From contig JABHYI010000038.1 in the NCBI GenBank assembly GCA_018656255.1, forward strand, positions 1-5,223: a stretch of 5,223 nucleotides of DNA, in the 5' to 3' direction. The notes beneath the pieces are model-generated. The model was not told where the DNA came from. It worked only from the letters and a program-made list of their open reading frames with translations, and made no database searches. Positions 1 through 5,223 of this stretch are shown here, one piece after another (within the stretch, counting starts at the first letter, position 1; every line of letters begins with the position of its first letter). The DNA is from Bacteroidota bacterium. Lineage in GTDB: Bacteria; Bacteroidota; Bacteroidia; Flavobacteriales; Flavobacteriaceae. A program made the translations under genes and the position numbers.

Positions 1-643
1 AAGACGCAAGCCTTATTCTGTGGTGTTATTAGATGAGATAGAAAAAGCCCATCCAGATGTCTTTAACATGTTGTTACAAGTTTTAGATGATGGTCATCTA
101 ACAGACAGTCTAGGACGTAAAATAGATTTCAGAAACACAATTATAATCATGACCTCCAACATTGGAGCACGTAAATTAAAAGATTTTGGTCAGGGAGTTG
201 GTTTTGGTACTGCAGCACAAACAAGCCAAGCAGATGCTAATGCCAAGGGAGTTATTGAAAATGCCTTGAAAAAAACATTCGCGCCAGAATTTTTAAATCG
301 TGTAGATGATGTGATGATATTCAACAACTTAAATCGTGATGATATTCATAAAATCATTGACATAGAGTTGGAAATATTATTTTCACGTATTAAAGCACTT
401 GGGTATGACCTTAGACTAACCAAAAAAGCAAAAGATTATATTGCAGACAAAGGTTTTGATTCAGACTATGGAGCTAGGCCTTTAAAGCGTGCGATTCAGA
501 AATATATTGAAGATGCCTTGGCTGAAGAAATAATTAACAGCAACCTTAAAGAAGGAGATGCTATTACCATGGATTTGGACGACAAGAAAAATGAACTTAG
601 TATTAAAATTAAAAAACAAAAAAAGAAGACTACAGAATCTTAA
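1..643 (+). CDS. clpC: ATP-dependent Clp protease ATP-binding subunit ClpC, C-terminal part (5' end outside window)
   Basis: This is the last 213 or so residues of a Hsp100/ClpC unfoldase; the first complete codon is at base 2 and the frame enters open from the left edge. ClpC hexamers use ATP to unfold proteins and thread them into the ClpP peptidase in the cytoplasm. Visible are the second AAA+ module's Walker B motif (VVLLDEIEKAH, Asp-Glu codons at 32-37), sensor 1 (TIIIMTSNIGA), the arginine-finger region (FAPEFLNR, Arg at 299-301) and sensor 2 (GARPLKRAIQ, Arg at 476-478), followed by the small C-terminal domain and a lysine-rich tail. A VGF tripeptide at 197-205 sits where ClpP-binding Clp ATPases carry their [LIV]GF loop. 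ClpB, a pure disaggregase, lacks this loop, so ClpC is preferred. The P-loop, first AAA+ module and N-domain lie upstream and cannot be judged. The gene ends at a strong terminator and converges on hutH. Confidence 0.93.
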   Translation, partial: RRKPYSVVLLDEIEKAHPDVFNMLLQVLDDGHLTDSLGRKIDFRNTIIIMTSNIGARKLKDFGQGVGFGTAAQTSQADANAKGVIENALKKTFAPEFLNRVDDVMIFNNLNRDDIHKIIDIELEILFSRIKALGYDLRLTKKAKDYIADKGFDSDYGARPLKRAIQKYIEDALAEEIINSNLKEGDAITMDLDDKKNELSIKIKKQKKKTTES

Positions 644-668
644 CTAAGATGTGTAAAGTCTATAGTAA

Positions 669-709
669 AAACGCCCCTTATTTAAAATAAGGGGCGTTTG
701 TTTTTTTTT
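669..709 (+). terminator. Rho-independent terminator of clpC, probably shared with hutH
   Basis: A perfect GC-cored inverted repeat has its 5' arm at 669-682 and its 3' arm at 686-699. The core is CGCCCCTTATT paired with AATAAGGGGCG, and the closed loop is only about three to five bases. It is followed by a T run (701-709) on the plus strand, the classical intrinsic terminator layout for clpC, whose stop lies about 25 bases upstream. Read on the minus strand, the same hairpin is followed by TTTTT (671-667), a weaker but usable tail. It therefore probably also ends the convergent hutH transcript. Confidence 0.9.
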
Positions 710-767
710 AATACTTGACTTCTTTTACTAAAATATAAGAAACTAAGGAAAACTATGTTAATAGCTA

Positions 768-2273
768 TTAAAAAAGCAGTTCACTATCTACACTAAAGCT
801 TTGAAGAAAAGCAATACTTGCATGGATATCATCTGCCATAATTCTATCCTGCTCTAAAAATGGAACCACCTGCCTATAATTCTCTATAAATGACATTACA
901 AAGGGTGATGATTTTTTATTTCTAAAGGCTAGACCTTGAGAGGCGTTCATGAGCTCAATAGCCAGTATGGTTTCTATATTATCTATAATACGCAAACATT
1001 TTGTTGCCCCGTTAGCTCCCATACTCACATGGTCTTCTTGACCGTTTGAAGAAACTATAGAATCTATAGAAGCAGGTGTGGCAAGTTGTTTGTTTTGACT
1101 TACAATACTTGCTGCTGTATATTGAGGTATCATAAAACCGCTGTTTAGGCCTGGGTTACTGACCAAAAAAGCAGGTAAATCACGCAAACCAGATATTAGC
1201 TGGTAGGTTCTTCTCTCTGAAATACTTCCTAGTTCACTCATTGCAATGGCCATATAATCTAAGGCAAGAGCCAGTGGCTGACCGTGAAAATTTCCGCCAG
1301 AGATAATTAAATCCTCTTCTATGAAAATATTAGGGTTATCTGTAACTGCGTTAATCTCTGTTTTAAATGTTTGGTGTACAAATTCAAGGGTGTCTTTGGT
1401 TGCGCCATGCACCTGTGGTATACATCTAAAAGAATACGGGTCTTGTACATTTGTTTTTTCGGCAGCTCCAAGCTCACTGTCTTGCAAGATCTCGTTGATA
1501 CGTGCTGCAGTTTCAAGCTGCCCCTTGTGAGGCCGTACTTTATGCACAAGAGCATTAAATGGGCTCATATTACAATCAAAGGCATCTATAGAAACAGCAC
1601 TAATAACATCTGCCAGGTAAGAATATTTATAACTCTTTAGCAGCATATAAACCCCATAGGCACTCATAAATTGTGTCCCGTTTAAAAGAGCCAAACCTTC
1701 TTTAGCCATTAGTGTTATTGGGCTCCAATTGTGCTCTTCCATGATACTTGAAGTGGGCACTATTGCATCTTCTAGCCAAACATCTCCTTTGCCTAAAAGC
1801 GGCAAAGACATGTGCGCAAGTGGAGATAAGTCTCCTGAGGCGCCAAGACTACCTTGTGTATACACAACAGGAATTACATTGGCATTGTACATGGCCACCA
1901 ATCTAGCAACTGTTACTAACTGCACACCACTGTAGCCATAACTTAAAGATTGTATCTTAAGTAATAACATTAACTTCACTATAGCCTTGGGCACATACTC
2001 TCCCGTACCACAGGCATGAGAAGTAACTAGGTTTTCTTGAAGTTTTGATAAATTCTCTGAGGAGATTTTAACGTTACACAAAGATCCAAAACCTGTGTTT
2101 ATGCCATAAATAGGTGTTTCGTTATTTTTTATTTTTTTAGAAAGAAACTCATATGAGTTATTTATTTTATCTGTAGCCTCATTAGAAAGGGCTATTTTTT
2201 TTTGATTATCAAGAATATCTTTAATTACAGATAGCTCAAGAAGAGAGCTGCTTATATGATGTATTTCAGACAT
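768..2273 (-). CDS. hutH: Histidine ammonia-lyase (HutH)
   Basis: HutH removes ammonia from L-histidine to give trans-urocanate, the first step of histidine degradation, in the cytoplasm. With the start chosen here the protein has 501 residues, close to the usual size of about 510. The Ala-Ser-Gly triplet that cyclises into the MIO electrophile is at 145-147 (GSLGASGDLSPLAHMSL). Other residues match those known from the Pseudomonas putida enzyme: Tyr56 (YGINTGFG), His86 (SHACGTG), Asn198 (LLNGTQ), Tyr280 and Arg283 (QDPYSFRC), Phe329 (GGNFHGQP) and Glu413 (GQEDHVSMG). The Glu in that last motif favours histidine over tyrosine lyases, where the flavobacterial TAL, as I recall it, reads NQDIVSMG. 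An in-frame ATG at 2306 would add 11 residues, but a promoter -7 box overlaps those codons, so ATG at 2273 is preferred. No other hut genes are in the window. Divergent from gcvT and convergent with clpC. Confidence 0.95.
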   Translation of the reverse strand: MSEIHHISSSLLELSVIKDILDNQKKIALSNEATDKINNSYEFLSKKIKNNETPIYGINTGFGSLCNVKISSENLSKLQENLVTSHACGTGEYVPKAIVKLMLLLKIQSLSYGYSGVQLVTVARLVAMYNANVIPVVYTQGSLGASGDLSPLAHMSLPLLGKGDVWLEDAIVPTSSIMEEHNWSPITLMAKEGLALLNGTQFMSAYGVYMLLKSYKYSYLADVISAVSIDAFDCNMSPFNALVHKVRPHKGQLETAARINEILQDSELGAAEKTNVQDPYSFRCIPQVHGATKDTLEFVHQTFKTEINAVTDNPNIFIEEDLIISGGNFHGQPLALALDYMAIAMSELGSISERRTYQLISGLRDLPAFLVSNPGLNSGFMIPQYTAASIVSQNKQLATPASIDSIVSSNGQEDHVSMGANGATKCLRIIDNIETILAIELMNASQGLAFRNKKSSPFVMSFIENYRQVVPFLEQDRIMADDIHASIAFLQSFSVDSELLF

Positions 2274-2292
2274 GAATTTAGAATTGTTTAAA

Positions 2293-2324
2293 CAAAAGTA
2301 CAACATAAGTTTTTGTATAACTAA
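2293..2324 (-). promoter_or_regulatory. Probable hutH promoter (Bacteroidota type)
   Basis: On the minus strand TACTTTTG (2300-2293) matches the Bacteroidota -7 consensus TAnnTTTG exactly. Twenty bases further upstream is TTAG (2324-2321), a poor match to the -33 TTTG element. Transcription would begin near 2286-2289, leaving a leader of roughly 15 bases before ATG 2273. The consensus is established for this phylum; the transcription start itself is inferred. Confidence 0.55.
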
Positions 2325-2441
2325 CAGAAATTTAGGTATTGAGCAGAATGCTCTTGTATTGGATTTTCATGCCCTTGGGTAATAAAGACAGAAAAGTGCA
2401 GTAAACTATCATTTATTATTTTTAAGCAATACTCATAAAAA

Positions 2442-2474
2442 TTTGGTAAGGCCACTACCCTAGCGTTATATTTG
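2442..2474 (+). promoter_or_regulatory. Probable gcvT operon promoter (Bacteroidota type)
   Basis: TTTG at 2442-2445 and TATATTTG at 2467-2474 match both the -33 and -7 elements of the Bacteroidota sigma-A consensus, with 21 bases between them, inside the accepted range. Transcription would start around 2478-2481, giving an AT-rich leader of about 70 bases before the gcvT ATG at 2550. The leader shows no Shine-Dalgarno sequence, as is usual in this phylum, and no clear riboswitch fold. It is the only good promoter match I see ahead of the four-gene run. Confidence 0.65.
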
Positions 2475-2549
2475 TTTTTTAAAATCTGAACCAACAAACA
2501 ACACAGTGTTTAAAACATCATTTTATTCGCTGTATAAATACAATATATA

Positions 2550-3632
2550 ATGAAAGACACAGCTCTATCTGCAATACATGCTGCCCTTGGCGCAAAAATG
2601 GTACCCTTTGCAGGGTATAACATGCCCGTTTCTTATCAAGGAATTAACATAGAACACCAAACCGTAAGAGAAAAAGTAGGTGTGTTTGATGTAAGCCATA
2701 TGGGAGAGTTTTTTGTAACAGGACCAAATGCGCTTAGTTTAATACAAAGGGTGTGTAGCAATGACGCCTCAAAACTAGAAGATGGTGAGGCCCAGTATAG
2801 TTGTTTTCCTAATCAAGATGGCGGTGTGGTAGACGATCTTATTGTGTATAGAATAGCCGCAGAAAAATGGCTATTGGTTGTAAACGCATCAAACATAGAT
2901 AAAGATTGGGCGTGGATTAACTCTCACAACACCATGGAAGCTACGCTTGAAAACAGCAGTGATCACTATTCACTTTTGGCCATACAAGGTCCAAAAGCAA
3001 TACAAGCAATGCAAAGCCTTACACAAGAAGATTTAAGCGCCATTAAATTTTACACTTTTAAAATAAACACTTTTGCCGGTGTTGAAAATGTAATTATTAG
3101 CGCAACTGGGTATACTGGTAGTGGTGGTTTTGAGATTTATTGCAAAAACACCCAGGTGGCCAAAATATGGACCAAAGTTTTGGAAGCTGGTGCAGATTGG
3201 GGCATCCAACCCATTGGCCTTGCAGCCAGAGATACCTTAAGACTTGAAATGGGCTATTGCCTCTACGGAAATGATATTGATGACACCACCTCCCCTTTAG
3301 AGGCTGGTCTTGGCTGGATTACAAAATTTAATAAGGATTTTATAAACAGTGAATCTCTTAAAAAACAAAAAGAGATTGGGGTTTCAAAAACATTGGTTGG
3401 TTTTGAGCTTTCACAGCGCGGTATTCCAAGACAGGGATATGCTATTGTAGATGCGCAAGGTAACAGTATTGGTAGGGTAACAAGCGGCACCATGTCTCCA
3501 TCTATGGGTAAGGGTATTGGTTTGGGATATGTACCTATGGCATTAAAAGAAGTTGGATCTCAAATACATATTCAAATTCGTAATAAAATAGTGCCTGCAA
3601 TGGTTGTAAAACTACCATTCTACAAAAAATAA
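2550..3632 (+). CDS. gcvT: Glycine cleavage system T protein (aminomethyltransferase)
   Basis: GcvT takes the aminomethyl group from the lipoyl arm of H-protein, releases ammonia and passes the methylene to tetrahydrofolate, giving 5,10-methylene-THF (EC 2.1.2.10). The 360-residue length is normal. The N-terminal start is the family type ([19 protein letters not shown], residues 13-31). It is followed by [11 protein letters not shown] (44-54), [10 protein letters not shown] (91-100) with the conserved folate-site aspartate (probably Asp96), [11 protein letters not shown] (187-197), the signature [19 protein letters not shown] (226-244) and [11 protein letters not shown] (248-258). The C-terminal barrel carries [18 protein letters not shown] (311-328). 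No key motif is missing, so the enzyme should be active. GcvH and GcvP are not in the window; scattered gcv genes are common in flavobacteria. It is the first gene of the rightward run, with its own promoter upstream. The start is firm because the protein begins exactly where homologues do. Confidence 0.97.
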   Translation: MKDTALSAIHAALGAKMVPFAGYNMPVSYQGINIEHQTVREKVGVFDVSHMGEFFVTGPNALSLIQRVCSNDASKLEDGEAQYSCFPNQDGGVVDDLIVYRIAAEKWLLVVNASNIDKDWAWINSHNTMEATLENSSDHYSLLAIQGPKAIQAMQSLTQEDLSAIKFYTFKINTFAGVENVIISATGYTGSGGFEIYCKNTQVAKIWTKVLEAGADWGIQPIGLAARDTLRLEMGYCLYGNDIDDTTSPLEAGLGWITKFNKDFINSESLKKQKEIGVSKTLVGFELSQRGIPRQGYAIVDAQGNSIGRVTSGTMSPSMGKGIGLGYVPMALKEVGSQIHIQIRNKIVPAMVVKLPFYKK

Positions 3633-3696
3633 AGTAGCACAAGTACCTTTTTTGGTCATTGGCAACAAAGCAAGGATGTAGGCAAATTAAAACTAG

Positions 3697-4548
3697 ATGC
3701 AAAAACAAAAACACAGGATATTAATTTTAGGGGCAAGCGGATACGTTGGCAATGCTATCTATAGAGAACTGTGCACTTATTTTGAGACCTATGGCACCTA
3801 CTATTCTGCCCATGAATTGTATGATAACAATAAGGCATTTTTTGGGTATGATATAGCCAATGATAATATTTCCGAAACACTACAGAAAATTAAGCCAACC
3901 CTTATTATATCTGCCCTTCGCGGAAATTTTAAAGCGCAATACCACGCTCATAAACAGGTGTGTAAATATGTAAATGACACCCCAGGGTGTAGGCTTCTAT
4001 TTTTATCTTCTGTAAGTGTGTTTGATGGTCTCTCTAGTGTACCAAGCTATGAAGATACTCGCCCAACGGCAGTAAGCGAATACGGGAAATTTAAAGTTTC
4101 TGTAGAAAAACTACTTTTTGAGAAAATTAAAAATCAAGTCAGTATTTTAAGACTACCAATGGTGCTTGGTGCGTATAGCCCAAGAATTCTACAAGTAAGA
4201 CAAGCCATTAAACACAAAGCGGTCTTTGATGTGTACCCAAATCTAATTATTAGTGTCACCACCGCAAACACCATAGCACAACAAATCCATTACATTATTA
4301 ATAAAGAGCTTACTGGTATTTTTCATTTGGCAAGCAATGATTTAGTGCATCATCAAGACTTATTTACAGAGATTTGTGAGAAAATAAGCAACAAGACACC
4401 TATCTTTAAAAGTATTTACAACAGTAATGATGATCAATACCTAGCTATTTTGCCAAAGCACAATATACTGCCTACAAACTATCAAACCACCGTGGCAGAT
4501 GTGTTAGAAAATTCTACACTAGAGGATCTTATTACCCTTAAAAATTAA
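3697..4548 (+). CDS. RmlD-like NAD(P)-dependent sugar-nucleotide reductase/epimerase, substrate unknown
   Basis: A 283-residue extended short-chain dehydrogenase/reductase, most like the dTDP-4-dehydrorhamnose reductase (RmlD) and NAD-dependent epimerase families. The N-terminus is a Rossmann fold with the dinucleotide motif GASGYVG (residues 12-18). A probable catalytic serine lies in LSSVSVFDG (103-111), which resembles the STDYVFDG segment of RmlD, and the YxxxK pair is Tyr129 and Lys133 (EYGKFK). A short substrate-binding region follows, with LRLPMVLG (151-158) and GIFHLAS (207-213), as in this family. There is no signal peptide or membrane segment, so it is probably a soluble cytoplasmic enzyme. 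No other rhamnose or sugar-nucleotide genes are nearby, so an RmlD function in dTDP-rhamnose synthesis is doubtful. It starts 64 bases after gcvT with no good promoter match in the gap, and ends 8 bases before the pterin dehydratase gene, suggesting cotranscription. The family is clear; the substrate is not. Confidence 0.85.
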   Translation: MQKQKHRILILGASGYVGNAIYRELCTYFETYGTYYSAHELYDNNKAFFGYDIANDNISETLQKIKPTLIISALRGNFKAQYHAHKQVCKYVNDTPGCRLLFLSSVSVFDGLSSVPSYEDTRPTAVSEYGKFKVSVEKLLFEKIKNQVSILRLPMVLGAYSPRILQVRQAIKHKAVFDVYPNLIISVTTANTIAQQIHYIINKELTGIFHLASNDLVHHQDLFTEICEKISNKTPIFKSIYNSNDDQYLAILPKHNILPTNYQTTVADVLENSTLEDLITLKN

Positions 4549-4556
4549 TAAATAGT

Positions 4557-4838
4557 ATGAAAAAATATACCCAAGCACAGATTACAGAAAAACTAGCTCA
4601 GTTTGAAGGCTGGGAGTATGTTGAAGGAGGCCTATTTGCAAGTTTTGAATTTGAGAACTTCAAAGAAGCTTTCTCTGCCATGACACGTATCTCTTTTGAA
4701 GCAGAACGCCTTAATCATCACCCAGAGTGGACCAATGTTTACAATACCTTAGAAATTTTCTTATCTACACATGATGCAGATGGGGTTACAGAAAAAGACT
4801 TTGAATTAGCCGCTATTATAGATTTGCTCATTGGCTAA
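4557..4838 (+). CDS. phhB: Pterin-4a-carbinolamine dehydratase (4a-hydroxytetrahydrobiopterin dehydratase)
   Basis: This small enzyme (93 residues, normal for the PCD/DCoH family) dehydrates the 4a-hydroxypterin left by aromatic amino-acid hydroxylases to the quinonoid dihydropterin, so the cofactor can be reduced and reused (EC 4.2.1.96). The family signature is intact: EAERLNHHPEWTNVYN (residues 48-63) followed by STHDADGVTEKD (70-81). The catalytic histidines are His54, His55 and His72, with the same spacing as His61, His62 and His79 of the mammalian enzyme. It follows the RmlD-like gene by 8 bases and precedes the pseudouridine synthase by 2 bases, so translation is probably coupled. The usual partner would be phenylalanine hydroxylase (phhA), which is not in the window. 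Some bacterial members have been linked to molybdopterin metabolism, so the physiological role is inferred from the family. The symbol phhB follows the proteobacterial orthologue. Confidence 0.93.
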   Translation: MKKYTQAQITEKLAQFEGWEYVEGGLFASFEFENFKEAFSAMTRISFEAERLNHHPEWTNVYNTLEIFLSTHDADGVTEKDFELAAIIDLLIG

Positions 4839-4840
4839 TA

Positions 4841-5223
4841 ATGCAAAACACATTACACAGCTATTACAAAGTATTTAAGCCCTATGGAGTGGTGAGTCAA
4901 TTCACTACAAATGACAGGCATGCTAAAAACAAAACTTTTTTAGGTTCTTTAGCTGATTTCCCAAAGGGCACAATGGCTATTGGAAGACTAGATGAGCCTA
5001 GTGAAGGCCTACTGCTACTGACCACCAATGGCGCTTATAGCTATCATGTAAATAACAGTGGCGTTGAAAAAGAATATTATGCCCAAGTAGACGGTATTAT
5101 ACAAGCTGCTGAAATTTTAAAACTACAGGAAGGTGTTCATATAACGGTAGATGACAAACCATACCTAACAAGGCCATGCAAGGTTAAATTACTTACAAGT
5201 GCTCCTACCCTGCCAAAACGTGC
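4841..5223 (+). CDS. rluE: RluE-like 23S rRNA pseudouridine synthase, N-terminal part (3' end outside window)
   Basis: The first 127 codons of an RsuA/RluB/E/F-family pseudouridine synthase, which isomerises a uridine in rRNA. The start YYKVFKPYGVVSQFT (residues 8-22) matches the KPYGVLSQFT opening of RluE-type enzymes. The catalytic motif is GRLDEPSEGLLLLTTNG (48-64), with the nucleophilic aspartate at residue 51 (bases 4991-4993). KEYYAQVDG (around 79-87) follows, and later APTLPKR resembles the segment before the conserved IPTSW region. The protein begins directly with the catalytic fold and lacks the N-terminal S4 RNA-binding domain of RsuA, RluB and RluF. This points to RluE, which in Escherichia coli modifies U2457 of 23S rRNA. 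The target here is inferred from that. The ATG follows the phhB stop after two bases (TAA-TA-ATG), so the two genes are very probably translationally coupled. The C-terminal third is outside the window. Confidence 0.88.
   Translation, partial: MQNTLHSYYKVFKPYGVVSQFTTNDRHAKNKTFLGSLADFPKGTMAIGRLDEPSEGLLLLTTNGAYSYHVNNSGVEKEYYAQVDGIIQAAEILKLQEGVHITVDDKPYLTRPCKVKLLTSAPTLPKR

Noticed and set aside
1..643. ClpB disaggregase instead of ClpC
   Set aside because: The VGF tripeptide in the ClpP-contact loop position is a feature of ClpP partners and is absent from ClpB.
1319..1935. Several open frames on both strands inside hutH, and one at 3263-3493 inside gcvT
   Set aside because: They lie wholly within genes with complete family motifs, have no recognisable domain or promoter, and are shadows of the real coding frames.
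768..2273. HutH as a tyrosine ammonia-lyase or aminomutase of a flexirubin-type pigment cluster
   Set aside because: Flavobacteria do carry HAL-like TALs in pigment clusters, but here the active-site motif is GQEDHVSMG with the histidine-lyase glutamate, the length and residues match HutH, and no polyketide or pigment genes are adjacent.
2348..2404. 18-codon plus-strand frame starting at ATG 2348 in the divergent gap
   Set aside because: It lies upstream of the gcvT promoter, has no promoter of its own that I can see, no recognisable content, and a length easily reached by chance.
2475..2549. Glycine riboswitch in the gcvT leader
   Set aside because: gcvT is a classic glycine riboswitch target, but the predicted leader is only about 70 bases, very AT-rich, and has no GC-cored stems or recognisable aptamer pattern.
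3646..3676. Possible promoter or hairpin between gcvT and the RmlD-like gene
   Set aside because: TACCTTTT only partly matches TAnnTTTG, and the CCTT...AAGG pairing is interrupted by mismatches and lacks a following T run, so neither a promoter nor a terminator is supported.

Overview
The window looks like chromosomal DNA of a Bacteroidota bacterium, most likely a marine or soil member of the Flavobacteriaceae. The DNA is AT-rich. No start codon has a clear Shine-Dalgarno sequence. Two intergenic sequences match the Bacteroidota promoter consensus (-7 box TAnnTTTG), and the proteins have the character of flavobacterial orthologues. I see no mobile element, CRISPR array, tRNA, rRNA or sign of recent transfer, and gene density is that of an ordinary core region.

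Layout. Bases 1-643 (+) are the 3' end of a ClpC-type AAA+ unfoldase gene, cut by the left edge. It converges on hutH (-, 768-2273, histidine ammonia-lyase), and a strong hairpin at 669-709 between them can stop transcription from both sides. The 276-base gap 2274-2549 is divergent: it holds a promoter for hutH on the minus strand and one for gcvT on the plus strand, plus a small inverted repeat and an unexplained minus-strand open frame. To the right is a tight plus-strand run: gcvT (2550-3632, glycine cleavage T-protein), an RmlD-like NAD(P)-dependent reductase/epimerase of unknown substrate (3697-4548), a pterin-4a-carbinolamine dehydratase (4557-4838), and an RluE-like 23S rRNA pseudouridine synthase (4841 onward, cut by the right edge). 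The gaps are 64, 8 and 2 bases, so these four are probably one transcript.

How the genes relate. Three of the enzymes serve amino-acid breakdown: HutH (histidine to urocanate), GcvT (glycine to a one-carbon unit on tetrahydrofolate), and the dehydratase (recycling of the pterin used by phenylalanine hydroxylase). ClpC (protein quality control) and the pseudouridine synthase (ribosome modification) are housekeeping functions. The shared theme is an inference from gene content, not a demonstrated pathway, and no other hut, gcv or phh genes are in the window. I did not find convincing evidence of a new biological system. The points most worth checking are the promoter that fixes the hutH start, the unexplained open frame in the divergent gap, and the substrate of the reductase placed between two pterin/folate-linked enzymes.
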